A DNA stretch of 64,000 nucleotides from Cerasibacillus terrae (GCF_008039555.1 NZ_VDUW01000001.1:186001-250000), one strand, 5' to 3'; counted from the first letter of the stretch, positions 51,601 to 59,934 are shown. Numbers and translations: made by a program. The notes: generated by a model not told the origin, from the letters alone.

Positions 51601-52225
51601 GCAATTGGGGGCTGTTAACTTAGGTGCCATCGATGAATATAATCGTATTTTAGACCGGTATGAATTTTTAACGAAGCAACAAAATGACTTGGTAGAAGCA
51701 AAGGAAACATTGCACGATGTTATTGAAGAAATGGATCAAGAGATGAAACGATTGTTCGACACTACATTCACAAAGATTAAAGCAGAATTTACCATTGTTT
51801 TCAAACAATTATTTGGTGGCGGTAAAGCAGAATTGAAATTAACAGACCCAAACAATCTTTTAGATACAGGGGTAGAAATTATTGCTCAACCTCCAGGCAA
51901 AAAATTGCAAAATCTAGGGTTATTATCCGGTGGAGAACGAGCATTAACCGCTATCGCATTATTATTCGCTATTTTAAGAGTCCGACCGGTACCATTTTGT
52001 GTTTTGGATGAAGTAGAAGCAGCCTTAGATGAGGCCAATGTAGTACGTTTTGCAAAATATGTGAAACAACACAGTGAAAAGACGCAATTCATTGTAATCA
52101 CGCATAGAAAAGGAACAATGGAAGAAGCAGATGTATTATATGGTGTAACAATGCAAGAATCCGGTGTTTCCCGATTCGTATCTGTTCGTTTAGACGAAAC
52201 GGAAGAATTTGTTTCACACCAATAG
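48656..52225 (+). CDS. smc: Chromosome partition protein Smc
   Basis: An 1189-residue ATPase that, with ScpA and ScpB, organises and separates chromosomes. Walker A is GPNGSGKSNITDAIRW near residues 32-47. Two long coiled coils (about 170-500 and 670-1010) flank the hinge domain (about 505-660, LDGIHGAVIDLM and GGSMSGGAKR). The C-terminal ABC signature is LLSGGERALTAIALLFAI, followed by Walker B in CVLDEVEAALDEANV. The start is ATG 48656, 8 bases after GAGGAG; a codon at 48629 is less suitable. Most of the 277-bp gap upstream (48379-48655) is AT-rich with no clear gene. Confidence 0.97.
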   Translation: MFLKKLESVGFKSFAERIHVDFVPGMTAIVGPNGSGKSNITDAIRWVLGEQSAKSLRGSKMEDIIFQGSDTRNKLNVAEVTLVLDNSVGELPLDYEEVSVTRRVYRSGESEFYINKQACRLKDIVDLFMDSGLGREAFSIISQGKIEEILSSKAEERRVIFEEAAGVLKYKQRKKQAELKLGETAENLFRVEDIIYEIEQQLEPLKVQSETAKEYMNLKGKLKNKEISLLITEIEHLHRDWQGLKKELDQQEREEIEVKTGIQKNDAKIQQKRQYIQVIDEEVEQLQESLLEMTQILENSEGKKRILHERSKHFAVNKEKLNTKKQELGERIKEITTNYTKEKDKWKQIEKKRREILNKVSELEKKLLNKEEDIEEEIERLKTEYIDELNKQAADRNEKQSIQQQLTQQSKKEEHLQKRYNDLLYSFHEIEEQEEHALEQLKSEKKKYQINENKRNKQKAEISEWEKKAQQSREHLYQGYQYMEKLKSKKEMLESMKNEFQGFYQGVKAVLKARKNNQLDGIHGAVIDLMSIPDKFVYAMETALGAQAQHIVTTNDEKARQAIQWLKKTNNGRATFLPLQSIKRRFIPTSILEQVKNHPGYIGVASELVETDETYQIVVDYLMGHVLITYTLKDANELARLTQRKFRIVTLEGDVVHPGGSMSGGAKRNKTRSLFTRDSDLKKTTKQLSETEKKIEYIEKQATSAKEKYLEKRKEIQALEQELYNHYQRLQEAKTNQKQLETKRASIREHITMLELEKEQLEVDRSRFEKRAVEKKKTLQTIESKLNEIHDKIQSLSEEHKLFKENQEGLEKEYHQARILLAEQEERAKNKEENVEKQRQQLEEYEVEYRNTVKELQDLLEQQKLSQTEIEVNQTIQEQKKKKEYLTSMIQGKRQERLQLMTRIEEQERELKEENKAHQKIIGNMQEKELQQTRLDVELENRLSHLETEYTITFEKASQTYEKTDNIDQEKEAVQNLKQKIEQLGAVNLGAIDEYNRILDRYEFLTKQQNDLVEAKETLHDVIEEMDQEMKRLFDTTFTKIKAEFTIVFKQLFGGGKAELKLTDPNNLLDTGVEIIAQPPGKKLQNLGLLSGGERALTAIALLFAILRVRPVPFCVLDEVEAALDEANVVRFAKYVKQHSEKTQFIVITHRKGTMEEADVLYGVTMQESGVSRFVSVRLDETEEFVSHQ

Positions 52226-52357
52226 AGATTAGTAAAAGTTTGTATGTAAATATTATAAACTATAGACGAAATAGCTTATATTTCGTTACAATTGCTATGC
52301 AATCATATTTATTCTAGAAATTCATTGTACAAATACATGCAGAAAGGGTTGAAGTTC

Positions 52358-53383
52358 ATGAGTTTTTTTAAAAAATTAAAAAGTAAATTTATAAAAGAAG
52401 AAACAGAAGAAGTATCAACGAAATATAAAAAAGGAATGAAAAAAACTAGAAATACATTTTCAGGAAGAATCAATGATTTAATTGCTCGCTATCGAAAAGT
52501 AGATGAAGACTTCTTTGAAGAGTTAGAGGAAGTGTTAATTACCGCTGATGTAGGTGTAATGACGGTAATGGATCTAATTGATGAATTAAAAATGGAAGTA
52601 AAACGCAGTAATATTAAAGAAACAGCGGAAGTAAAAGCGGTTATTTCAGAGAAAATGGTTGAATTGTACTATGGAGAAGATGAAGAAGGTTTAGAGTACC
52701 TCAATATTCAAGAGGATGACCTTTCTGTCCTATTAGTAGTTGGTGTGAATGGTGTTGGGAAAACAACATCTATTGGAAAATTAGCTCATCAATTAAAACA
52801 ACAAGGAAAAAACGTTGTACTCGCTGCTGGAGATACATTCCGGGCAGGTGCAATTGAACAGTTAGAAGAATGGGGAAAACGTGCTGATGTAGAAGTTATT
52901 AAACAAAGTGAAGGTAGTGATCCTGCTGCTGTCATTTATGATGGTATCCAAGCAGCAAAATCAAGAAAGGCGGATGTTTTAATATGCGATACGGCAGGAA
53001 GATTGCAAAATAAAGTAAATCTAATGAAAGAACTTTCTAAAGTAAAACGCGTCATTGAACGGGAAATTCCTGGTGCACCTCATGAAGTTTTAATTGCTTT
53101 AGATGCAACAACAGGACAAAATGCTTTAAGTCAAGCAAAAACATTTTCTGAAGCAACGAATGTCACAGGAATTATCCTTACTAAATTGGATGGTACTGCA
53201 AAAGGTGGAATTGTTTTAGCTATTCGTCAGGAATTAGATATACCGGTCAAATATGTTGGTCTTGGTGAACAGATAGAAGATCTTCAACCATTCGATCCAC
53301 ATGCCTTTGTTTATGGATTATTTGCAGATATGATGGATGAAAAAGATGAATCAGACGAAGATGAAATAGTAGAAGATGAGTGA
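52358..53383 (+). CDS. ftsY: Signal recognition particle receptor FtsY
   Basis: A 341-residue SRP-type GTPase that receives ribosome-nascent-chain complexes at the membrane. A short lysine-rich N-terminus (MSFFKKLKSKFIKEE) leads into the N domain. The G domain has GVNGVGKTTSIGKLAHQLK near 126-144, DTAGRLQNKVNLM near 211, TKLDGTAKGG near 269 and an acidic tail. The start is ATG 52358, after AAAGGG; an upstream in-frame codon at 52292 lacks support. An inverted repeat ACGAAATA/TATTTCGT lies at 52265-52285 in the upstream gap. Confidence 0.96.
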   Translation: MSFFKKLKSKFIKEETEEVSTKYKKGMKKTRNTFSGRINDLIARYRKVDEDFFEELEEVLITADVGVMTVMDLIDELKMEVKRSNIKETAEVKAVISEKMVELYYGEDEEGLEYLNIQEDDLSVLLVVGVNGVGKTTSIGKLAHQLKQQGKNVVLAAGDTFRAGAIEQLEEWGKRADVEVIKQSEGSDPAAVIYDGIQAAKSRKADVLICDTAGRLQNKVNLMKELSKVKRVIEREIPGAPHEVLIALDATTGQNALSQAKTFSEATNVTGIILTKLDGTAKGGIVLAIRQELDIPVKYVGLGEQIEDLQPFDPHAFVYGLFADMMDEKDESDEDEIVEDE

Positions 53384-53400
53384 ACGAGGAAAAAGAATAC

Positions 53401-53430
53401 TTGACAAGAAAGTCTTCAGTTAGCTATTAT
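53401..53430 (+). promoter_or_regulatory. Promoter of ylxM-ffh
   Basis: A perfect TTGACA at 53401-53406 and TATTAT at 53425-53430 are 18 bp apart, in the ftsY-ylxM gap. Confidence 0.7.
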
Positions 53431-53467
53431 TATGTAAAGGATTTACGCTTAACAAGGAATGATTCAA

Positions 53468-53794
53468 ATGTTAGAAAGAACGAATCGAATGAACTTTTTA
53501 TTTGACTTTTATCAATCATTATTGACAGAAAAACAGCGAATCTATTTACAAATGTATTATTTAGAAGATTTTTCGCTTGGTGAAATATCAGAAATTCATG
53601 AGGTCTCACGACAAGCGGTTTATGACAATATCAAACGGACTGAAAAAACATTAGAAAATTATGAAGAAAAATTACATTTATACGAGAAATTCACAGAACG
53701 AAAAAGCATTATCAATCATTTGGAAACAGCTTTTTCGGAGGGTAATGAGAATCAAGTAAAGATTTTTATCAATCAATTGAAGGAATCGGAATAG
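53468..53794 (+). CDS. ylxM: YlxM, SRP-associated helix-turn-helix protein
   Basis: A 108-residue member of the UPF0122 family. The core [20 protein letters not shown] followed by [21 protein letters not shown] and [20 protein letters not shown] resembles sigma-70 region 4, with a helix-turn-helix at about residues 36-60. It is found next to ffh in most Firmicutes and is thought to act with the signal recognition particle. The ATG at 53468 fits AAGGA; ATG 53459 is also in frame. It ends 13 bp before ffh. Confidence 0.92.
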   Translation: MLERTNRMNFLFDFYQSLLTEKQRIYLQMYYLEDFSLGEISEIHEVSRQAVYDNIKRTEKTLENYEEKLHLYEKFTERKSIINHLETAFSEGNENQVKIFINQLKESE

Positions 53795-53807
53795 GAGGAT
53801 ACCCTCT

Positions 53808-55151
53808 ATGGCATTTGAAGGGTTGGCTGAACGGTTACAAGATACGATTAAAAAAATTACTGGTAAAGGGAAAGTATCAGAACAAGATGTAAAAGAAATG
53901 ACAAGAGAAGTCCGCTTAGCGCTATTGGAAGCAGACGTTAATTTTAAAGTGGTAAAAGATCTAATCAAACGTATTAAAGAGCGTGCGATTGGTCAAGAAG
54001 TGATGGACAGTTTAACTCCTGGACAACAAGTTATTAAAGTAGTAAAAGATGAGTTAACAGATCTCATGGGTGGAGAACATAGTAAAATAGCTGTAGCTCC
54101 CAAACCTCCAACCGTGATTATGATGGTTGGGTTACAAGGTGCTGGTAAAACGACAACAAGTGGTAAGCTTGCGAATTTATTAAGAAAGAAATATAATCGC
54201 TCTCCATTATTAGTTGCTTGTGATGTCTATAGACCAGCAGCGGTTGATCAGCTGGAAACATTAGGAAAACAATTGAACATGCCTGTTTTTTCTCAAGGAA
54301 CAGATGCAAATCCCGTTGACATTGCAAAACAAGCAATTGAAGAAGCAAAAGAAAATCACTATGATTATGTAATTGTTGATACAGCAGGACGCCTACATGT
54401 AGATGAGAACTTGATGGATGAATTGACCCAAATGAAAGAAACAGTAAATCCAGACGAAATCTTTCTTGTTGTTGATGCAATGACAGGGCAAGATGCAGTA
54501 AATGTTGCAAAGAGTTTTGATGAACAATTGGACATTTCTGGTGTTGTCCTAACAAAACTTGACGGTGACACACGTGGTGGGGCTGCATTATCTATTCGAG
54601 CTGTTACAGGGAAACCAATAAAATTTGCCGGGATGGGTGAAAAACTAGACCAATTAGAACCCTTCCATCCTGACAGAATGGCATCCCGTATTTTAGGAAT
54701 GGGTGATGTACTAACCCTTATTGAAAAAGCTCAAACAACAGTTGACGAAAAACAAGCAAAAGAGTTAGAAGAGAAAATGCGTACCATGTCATTTACTTTT
54801 GAGGATTTTCTAGAGCAAATGGGTCAAGTGAAAAAAATGGGGCCGTTAGAAGATTTGATGACAATGATTCCGGGCATGAATAAAATGAAGGGCCTTAAAA
54901 ACGTACAGATTGATGAAAAACAATTAGATCAAGTAGAGGCAATCGTTTATTCCATGACAAAAGAAGAAAGACAACAACCTGAAATCATGAATGCAAGTCG
55001 AAAGAAAAGAATTGCTAAAGGATCTGGAACATCTGTATCACAAGTGAATCGTCTACTAAAGCAATTTAATGAAATGAAGAAAATGATGAAGCAAATGACC
55101 AATATGCAAAAAGGGAAAAAAGCAAAAGGATTCAAATTTCCTTTCATGTAA
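53808..55151 (+). CDS. ffh: Signal recognition particle protein Ffh
   Basis: A 447-residue SRP GTPase that binds signal sequences and SRP RNA. The N domain begins MAFEGLAERLQDTIKKI. The G domain has GLQGAGKTTTSGKLANLL near 105-122, DTAGRLHVDE near 190 and TKLDGDTRGGAALSI near 246. The methionine-rich M domain (about 295-447) contains GMNKMKG and SGTSVSQVNRLLKQF, the RNA-binding segment. Start follows AGGAGG. Confidence 0.97.
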   Translation: MAFEGLAERLQDTIKKITGKGKVSEQDVKEMTREVRLALLEADVNFKVVKDLIKRIKERAIGQEVMDSLTPGQQVIKVVKDELTDLMGGEHSKIAVAPKPPTVIMMVGLQGAGKTTTSGKLANLLRKKYNRSPLLVACDVYRPAAVDQLETLGKQLNMPVFSQGTDANPVDIAKQAIEEAKENHYDYVIVDTAGRLHVDENLMDELTQMKETVNPDEIFLVVDAMTGQDAVNVAKSFDEQLDISGVVLTKLDGDTRGGAALSIRAVTGKPIKFAGMGEKLDQLEPFHPDRMASRILGMGDVLTLIEKAQTTVDEKQAKELEEKMRTMSFTFEDFLEQMGQVKKMGPLEDLMTMIPGMNKMKGLKNVQIDEKQLDQVEAIVYSMTKEERQQPEIMNASRKKRIAKGSGTSVSQVNRLLKQFNEMKKMMKQMTNMQKGKKAKGFKFPFM

Positions 55152-55162
55152 TGCAAAAACAC

Positions 55163-55191
55163 TTTACAGGTTACTTTATTTCTGATACAAT
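55163..55191 (+). promoter_or_regulatory. Promoter of the rpsP operon
   Basis: TTTACA at 55163-55168 and TACAAT at 55186-55191 are separated by 17 bp, about 40 bp before rpsP. Confidence 0.75.
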
Positions 55192-55229
55192 TTAAAACTG
55201 TGAAAACATATTAATGGAGGTGTATAAAT

Positions 55230-55502
55230 ATGGCTGTAAAAATTCGTATGAAACGTATGGGTTCAAAAAGAAATCCATTTTATCGTATTGTTGTTGCGGA
55301 TTCCCGTTCACCACGTGATGGACGTTCAATCGAACAAATTGGTACATACAACCCAGTTGTACAACCAGTTGAAGTCAAAATTGACGAAGAAAAAGCATTG
55401 CATTGGTTATCGAAAGGTGCTCAACCAAGTGATACAATCCGTAATCTTTTCTCAAAACAAGGCATCATGAAGAAATTTCATGACCAAAAAAATGAAAAAT
55501 AA
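55230..55502 (+). CDS. rpsP: Ribosomal protein bS16
   Basis: A 90-residue small-subunit protein needed for 30S assembly. The N-terminal signature [20 protein letters not shown] and the [15 protein letters not shown] segment are characteristic of S16. The ATG follows GGAGGTG. It starts the rpsP-khpA-ylqD-rimM-trmD group. Confidence 0.98.
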   Translation: MAVKIRMKRMGSKRNPFYRIVVADSRSPRDGRSIEQIGTYNPVVQPVEVKIDEEKALHWLSKGAQPSDTIRNLFSKQGIMKKFHDQKNEK

Positions 55503-55514
55503 GAGTGTGGTATC

Positions 55515-55745
55515 ATGAAAACCCTAATAGAAACAATTGTGACACCATTGGTGGATTATCCGGAAGATATTTCCGTAACAAGATCGGAAGAAGAACGGAA
55601 AATTGTTTATCATTTAACAGTAAATGATAAAGATGTAGGGAAAGTTATTGGTAAAAATGGCAGAGTAGCGAAAGCCATTCGCACGATTATTTATGCAAGT
55701 AAAACCGATACAAATAATAAACGCATTTATTTAGATATTATGTAA
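55515..55745 (+). CDS. khpA: KH-domain RNA-binding protein KhpA
   Basis: A 76-residue single KH-domain protein (YlqC) that pairs with KhpB in other Firmicutes and binds many RNAs. The KH signature GKVIGKNGRVAKAIRTII is at about residues 47-64. It lies 12 bp after rpsP, the usual position. A GGGAGAGGGA/TCCCTTTCCC hairpin follows at about 55745-55771 and may reduce read-through into ylqD. Confidence 0.95.
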   Translation: MKTLIETIVTPLVDYPEDISVTRSEEERKIVYHLTVNDKDVGKVIGKNGRVAKAIRTIIYASKTDTNNKRIYLDIM

Positions 55746-55825
55746 GGGAGAGGGAGCATTCCCTTTCCCTTTCCTTATATCTATTGACAATAGTTTCTTA
55801 AATTGTTCTGAAAGTGGGAAACTCT

Positions 55826-56218
55826 ATGAAAATAATAAAAAAAGTAAAAGTTAAACAAATTATTACGGAAAAAAGTAAAAAAGCACTATTCGAACGATTT
55901 AATTATCATAAAATGCGACTTGAACAAGAGTGTCAACAATTATTATTTGAACAACGAAAAATGAATAATAAAACAGCATTTTCGAAGCAAGATATTGCTC
56001 AGAAGTTCCATGAAGAAATTGAATTACGAAAAGATAAAATAAAAGCTATTGATTTTAAAATGGAGCAACTAGAAATTCTTGCTATAGGGAGTGAGATCCT
56101 CGAAAATGAGGTTGAAGCCCTTGTTGAAGTAGAAGAAGGAACGCATTGGAGTAAACTAATGAATGATGAAGCAATTATCTTAAAGGACGACATCGTTGTT
56201 AGGATTGATAAAGAGTAG
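55826..56218 (+). CDS. ylqD: YlqD family protein, function unknown
   Basis: A 130-residue protein. The N-terminal half (about residues 15-75) is a charged coiled coil, and the C-terminal half is a small beta-rich domain (VEALVEVEEGTHWSKLM ... IILKDDIVVRID). Its place between khpA and rimM identifies it as YlqD. I choose the ATG at 55826, 8 bases after AAAGTGGGA, over the in-frame GTG at 55814. No function is established. Confidence 0.85.
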   Translation: MKIIKKVKVKQIITEKSKKALFERFNYHKMRLEQECQQLLFEQRKMNNKTAFSKQDIAQKFHEEIELRKDKIKAIDFKMEQLEILAIGSEILENEVEALVEVEEGTHWSKLMNDEAIILKDDIVVRIDKE

Positions 56219-56227
56219 GTGAATATG

Positions 56228-56743
56228 ATGGAAGATAGCATGATTAATGTGGGGAAGGTAATTAATACTCATGGTATAAAGGGGGAATTAAAAATTCTTC
56301 GTTTATCAGACAACCCAGAACGTTTTAATCCTGGAAATCGTTTGTATATTTTCCCTATAGAAGGGTCTCCGCAGGAAATAATTATCGAAAGTCAACGTTA
56401 TCATAAACAATATGATTTAATTAAATTCGTTGGTTATGAAAATATTAATGAAGTAGAGCGTTTTAAAAATGCCAGTCTTAAAGTGTCTATGGATGAGTTA
56501 GATGAGCTAGAAGAAGGACAATACTATTATCATGAAATCATTGGCTGTGAAGTGTTTATAATAAAAGGGGAAAAAATCGGTATTGTTTCTGATATTTTTA
56601 CAACAGGTGCAAATGATGTATGGACAATTAAACAGGCGAACGGCAAAGAGGTGTGTATCCCATATATTGATGATGTCGTAAAGTCAATTAATATTGGAGA
56701 AAAAAAGATCTTAATTGAACCAATGGAAGGATTGTTGGATTAA
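56228..56743 (+). CDS. rimM: 16S rRNA processing protein RimM
   Basis: A 171-residue assembly factor that helps mature the 30S head and binds S19. The N-terminal beta-barrel begins INVGKVINTHGIKGELKI, and the C-terminal PRC-barrel domain (about 95-170) contains YYYHEIIGCEVF and IPYIDDVVKSINI. The start is uncertain: AGGTGA at 56217-56222 suits ATG 56228, but ATG 56225 and 56240 and GTG 56219 are in frame. The stop directly abuts the trmD start. Confidence 0.93.
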   Translation: MEDSMINVGKVINTHGIKGELKILRLSDNPERFNPGNRLYIFPIEGSPQEIIIESQRYHKQYDLIKFVGYENINEVERFKNASLKVSMDELDELEEGQYYYHEIIGCEVFIIKGEKIGIVSDIFTTGANDVWTIKQANGKEVCIPYIDDVVKSINIGEKKILIEPMEGLLD

Positions 56744-57475
56744 ATGCATATCGATATATTAACGCTATTCCCAGAAATGTTTAGCGGTATTTTAAATACA
56801 TCTATTTTACAGAAAGCACAAGAAAAAGAAAAATTCACTTATGATTTAGTTAATTTTCGTGAGTATACAACAGACAAACATCAGAAAGTAGATGATTATC
56901 CTTATGGGGGAGGCGCAGGGATGGTGCTTACCCCACAACCAATATTCGATGCGGTAGATGCGAAAATGAAAAACACAAAAACAACACCGCGTGTCATCCT
57001 AATGTGTCCTCAAGGTGAGCCCTATACCCAAAAAAAAGCAGAAGAATTAGCGCAAGAAGACCATCTTATCTTTATTTGTGGACATTATGAAGGATATGAT
57101 GAACGAATCCGAAAACACCTTGTTACAGATGAAATATCCATTGGAGATTATGTCTTAACAGGAGGAGAGCTTGGAGCAATGGTCGTAATTGATAGTGTTG
57201 TTCGTTTACTACCAGATGTCCTAGGTAATAAAGCTTCAGCTCCAGAAGATTCATTTTCTACCGGATTATTAGAACACCCACATTATACAAGACCAGCTAA
57301 TTTTCGGGGGATGAAAGTACCTAATATTCTATTATCTGGAGACCATGCTAAAATTAAATCGTGGAGAAAAAACCAATCATTACAGCGAACATATGAAAGA
57401 CGAAAAGAACTTTTACAGGATTTTCCACTTTCAGAGGAAGAAAAAGAATTTTTATCAAGATTAGAAAAAGACTAA
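56744..57475 (+). CDS. trmD: tRNA (guanine-37-N1)-methyltransferase
   Basis: A 243-residue SPOUT-class enzyme that methylates G37 of tRNAs, preventing frameshifts. Visible motifs include [20 protein letters not shown] at the N-terminus, [13 protein letters not shown] near 50-62 and the knotted SAM site [13 protein letters not shown] and [17 protein letters not shown] (about 107-148). It begins immediately after the rimM stop. Confidence 0.97.
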   Translation: MHIDILTLFPEMFSGILNTSILQKAQEKEKFTYDLVNFREYTTDKHQKVDDYPYGGGAGMVLTPQPIFDAVDAKMKNTKTTPRVILMCPQGEPYTQKKAEELAQEDHLIFICGHYEGYDERIRKHLVTDEISIGDYVLTGGELGAMVVIDSVVRLLPDVLGNKASAPEDSFSTGLLEHPHYTRPANFRGMKVPNILLSGDHAKIKSWRKNQSLQRTYERRKELLQDFPLSEEEKEFLSRLEKD

Positions 57476-57492
57476 AAAGGCAATATTTCAAG

Positions 57493-57521
57493 TTGAATTA
57501 AAGAATAGAATATGGTATATT
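57493..57521 (+). promoter_or_regulatory. Promoter of rplS
   Basis: TTGAAT at 57493-57498 and TATATT at 57516-57521 are 17 bp apart, just after trmD. Confidence 0.75.
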
Positions 57522-57554
57522 TACTTGTGTGCTTGAGTGCGATTCTCAAGTTGA

Positions 57555-57600
57555 TAAACGATGTTCCGCTGTTCCTTAGAGAATAATGAACATTGGTTTG
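57555..57600 (+). promoter_or_regulatory. L19 ribosomal protein leader
   Basis: ATGTTC at 57561-57566 pairs with GAACAT at 57588-57593, enclosing CCGCTG and AATAAT. This matches the known Bacillales L19 leader pattern (ATGTTCCGCTG ... AATGAACAT) upstream of rplS. In such leaders free L19 is thought to repress its own synthesis. The identification is from memory of the consensus, not a covariance search. Confidence 0.75.
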
Positions 57601-57616
57601 GAAGGAGTGAAGCAGG

Positions 57617-57961
57617 ATGCAACAATTAATTGAAGAGATTACAAAAGAACAACTTCGTACAGATCATCCTGATTTCCGTGCTGGAGATACAGTTAAAGTT
57701 CATGTGAAGGTTGTTGAAGGTTCACGTGAGCGTATCCAGGTATTTGAAGGCGTTGTTATTAAACGTCAAAATGGCGGAATCAGTGAAACATTTACTGTAA
57801 GAAAAATCTCTTATGGTGTAGGTGTTGAGCGTACATTCCCAGTACATTCTCCACGCGTTGATAAAATTGAAGTTGTACGTCGTGGTACAGTTCGCCGTGC
57901 AAAACTTTACTATTTACGTAACCTACGTGGTAAAGCAGCACGAATTAAAGAACGTCGTTAA
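57617..57961 (+). CDS. rplS: Ribosomal protein bL19
   Basis: A 114-residue large-subunit protein at the subunit interface. It contains [20 protein letters not shown] (here [20 protein letters not shown]), [20 protein letters not shown] and [20 protein letters not shown], all typical of L19. A GAAGGAGTG site precedes the ATG. A strong terminator follows. Confidence 0.98.
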   Translation: MQQLIEEITKEQLRTDHPDFRAGDTVKVHVKVVEGSRERIQVFEGVVIKRQNGGISETFTVRKISYGVGVERTFPVHSPRVDKIEVVRRGTVRRAKLYYLRNLRGKAARIKERR

Positions 57962-58005
57962 TTTTAATAAATTTATTAGAAGGATACGAAGTAATGAAAT
58001 AAGAC

Positions 58006-58047
58006 AAAAGCAACAGTTCTCCAACATTAGGACTGTTGCTTTTTTTA
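58006..58047 (+). terminator. Terminator after rplS
   Basis: AGCAACAGTTCT pairs with AGGACTGTTGCT (one G-T pair), followed by a T run. Confidence 0.92.
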
Positions 58048-58105
58048 ACTAAAATAAATCGTAAGTCTATTTCTTTACTTTATGAACCATGATATTAATA
58101 AATAG

Positions 58106-58135
58106 TTGAAATAGGAAGTAATAGTGGACTACAAT
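58106..58135 (+). promoter_or_regulatory. Promoter of lepB-rbgA
   Basis: TTGAAA at 58106-58111 and TACAAT at 58130-58135 are 18 bp apart, upstream of lepB. Confidence 0.6.
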
Positions 58136-58170
58136 ATTATATAGGAAGTGTAATTGTCGGAGGTAAATTC

Positions 58171-58731
58171 ATGGAAAAACGAAAAAATGACTGGTTTGGT
58201 TGGATTAAAGCTCTACTGATTGCTGTTGCGGTAGCATATATCGTGCGTACCTTTTTTTTTATTCCGATTATAGTTGACGGCCCATCCATGCTGCCAACAT
58301 TAAAAGATCGTGATCAAATGATTGTTAATAAATTTATTTATCGGGTAAAAGAACCTGAACGATTTGATGTCGTCGTTTTCCATGCATCTGATAAGAAGGA
58401 TTTTATTAAGCGTGTCATAGGATTACCTGGAGAACATGTTTCTGTAGAGGACAACACATTATTTATTGATCAACAACCAGTAGAAGAACCTTTTCTAAAA
58501 GAACAAAAAGCAAATATGAAACCCTATCAAATATTAACAGAGGATTTTACACTTGAACAATTGCCTGGAGGGTATAGCCAAATACCAGATGGCTATGTGC
58601 TTGTACTTGGTGATAATCGTGGAAATTCGGTAGATAGTCGCTCTATTGGTCTTATCTCGATGGATCAAATTGTTGGTAGAACATCCACTATTTATTGGCC
58701 AATTGAACGGATGCAAGTAATAGGAAAGTAG
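58171..58731 (+). CDS. lepB: Type I signal peptidase
   Basis: A 186-residue membrane protease that removes signal peptides from secreted proteins. One N-terminal membrane segment (about 11-34) is followed by the catalytic Ser39 in DGPSMLPTL and catalytic Lys80 in DFIKRVIGLPGE. LGDNRGNSVDSRSIG is the C-terminal family box. It is the short Bacillus SipS-like form. It lies between rplS and rbgA and is 8 bp from rbgA; B. subtilis has no lepB here. Confidence 0.95.
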   Translation: MEKRKNDWFGWIKALLIAVAVAYIVRTFFFIPIIVDGPSMLPTLKDRDQMIVNKFIYRVKEPERFDVVVFHASDKKDFIKRVIGLPGEHVSVEDNTLFIDQQPVEEPFLKEQKANMKPYQILTEDFTLEQLPGGYSQIPDGYVLVLGDNRGNSVDSRSIGLISMDQIVGRTSTIYWPIERMQVIGK

Positions 58732-58739
58732 GAAAAGAC

Positions 58740-59588
58740 ATGACAATACAATGGTTTCCTGGCCACATGGCTAAGGCGAGGCGCGAAATAAAAGAAAAGT
58801 TAAAGCTTGTTGATTTTGTGATGGAATTAGTAGATGCAAGAGCACCTGTATCTTCACAAAATCCAATGTTGCAAGAAGTTTTGGATAACAAACCGAAATT
58901 ATTAGTATTAATGAAAAAAGATTTAGCAGATGATATAGAAACAAAAAAATGGTTAGCTTATTTTAAAGAAAACGAGATTCCTGCCATTGCGATAGATGTG
59001 AACCAGAAACAAGACATCCAACAAGTCATTCAAATGGCAAAGCAATTGGGCAATAAAAAACTAGAGAAGTTAAAAAAACGAGGTATTCAAACACGAGTAG
59101 CAAGAGCAATGATAGTGGGTATCCCAAATGTAGGTAAATCAACGCTTATCAATCGATTAGCAAATAAAAAAATTGCTAAAACAGGAGACCGGCCTGGAGT
59201 TACCAAACATCAAATATGGATTAAAATAAAAAAGGAATTTGATTTACTGGATACACCAGGAATATTATGGCCCAAATTCGAAGATGAGGAAGTTGGTTAT
59301 CGACTAGCTGCAATTGGTACCATTAAAGATCAACTCCTTTCATTGCAAGATATTACTGCATACACTATTAAATACTTACAAAAACAGTATCCTGACTTAT
59401 TAAAACAACGTTATGGAATTGAACAAGATATGGAAGATATGTGGGATATTTTTGTTGCGATTGGCAAAAATAAAGGAGCTTTAGAGAGTGGGGGACATGT
59501 TAATTTTGACCGAGTTGCTGAAATTGTATTGCGTGATTTAAGGGATGGACGAATTGGAAAAGTAACGTTGGAGATTGTAGAAAAATAG
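58740..59588 (+). CDS. rbgA: Ribosome biogenesis GTPase RbgA
   Basis: A 282-residue circularly permuted GTPase (YlqF) needed for late 50S assembly. It begins MTIQWFPGHMAKARREIKE, with G4-G5-like motifs (ELVDARAPVSSQNP, VLMKKDL) before G1 VGIPNVGKSTLINRL near 122-136 and G3 LLDTPGILWP near 172. A C-terminal RNA-binding helical domain (about 200-280) completes it. Co-transcribed with lepB. Confidence 0.96.
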   Translation: MTIQWFPGHMAKARREIKEKLKLVDFVMELVDARAPVSSQNPMLQEVLDNKPKLLVLMKKDLADDIETKKWLAYFKENEIPAIAIDVNQKQDIQQVIQMAKQLGNKKLEKLKKRGIQTRVARAMIVGIPNVGKSTLINRLANKKIAKTGDRPGVTKHQIWIKIKKEFDLLDTPGILWPKFEDEEVGYRLAAIGTIKDQLLSLQDITAYTIKYLQKQYPDLLKQRYGIEQDMEDMWDIFVAIGKNKGALESGGHVNFDRVAEIVLRDLRDGRIGKVTLEIVEK

Positions 59589-59619
59589 GCGTTTATCTTC
59601 GGATAGATGCCTATTTTTT
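59585..59619 (+). terminator. Terminator after rbgA
   Basis: AATAGGCGTTTATC and GATAGATGCCTATT form a stem (two G-T pairs) with a TTCG loop, followed by a T run. Confidence 0.9.
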
Positions 59620-59751
59620 TGGCAGTTCCGTATTCTTTGCTACAAATGTAATTTCGTTCATTTTTGACAGTTAAATCTCCTAAAACAACATAAATAATGA
59701 TAACTTTTTTTAGAAATAAGGCTAATATCATTTTTATTTTTATCGCAGATT

Positions 59752-59899
59752 AACTGGCTGTAAGACCTCCACATCAAGAATTCGAGGTACTCAAGAATTA
59801 TAAGTGGAAGCTCAACAGCCAGTAAAGGCCCGATTCGTTCAACTAACAATCAGTTGGAGATGAAGAAAACTCCCACTGATTGAAGTTTCATTTTTATAA
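59752..59899 (+). repeat. Structured repeat element in the rbgA-rnhB gap
   Basis: CTGGCTGT at 59754-59761 pairs exactly with ACAGCCAG at 59815-59822. Inside lie CTCCAC/GTGGAAG and a hairpin AATTCGAG-GTA-CTCAAGAATT. A second small dyad, CAACT/AGTTG, is at 59840-59856. The 3' part CTGATTGAAGTTTCA (59876-59890) and the 5' ACTGGCTG recur before ileS. No protein is encoded. The remaining sequence of the gap, 59620-59751, shows nothing I recognise. The end-like layout recalls non-coding remnants of small insertion elements or their guide-type RNAs, but this is inference. Confidence 0.55.
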
Positions 59900-59934
59900 A
59901 TAAAAGCCGATATAAAAGATAAGTAGGTGTTTAT

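Noticed and set aside
52255..52290. ACGAAATA/TATTTCGT inverted repeat after smc as a terminator
   Set aside because: No T run follows and the stem is AT-rich; noted only as a dyad near ftsY.
55745..55775. Purine/pyrimidine-rich stretch after khpA as a strong terminator
   Set aside because: The stem is plausible but has no T run, so I mention it only as a possible partial terminator in the khpA entry.
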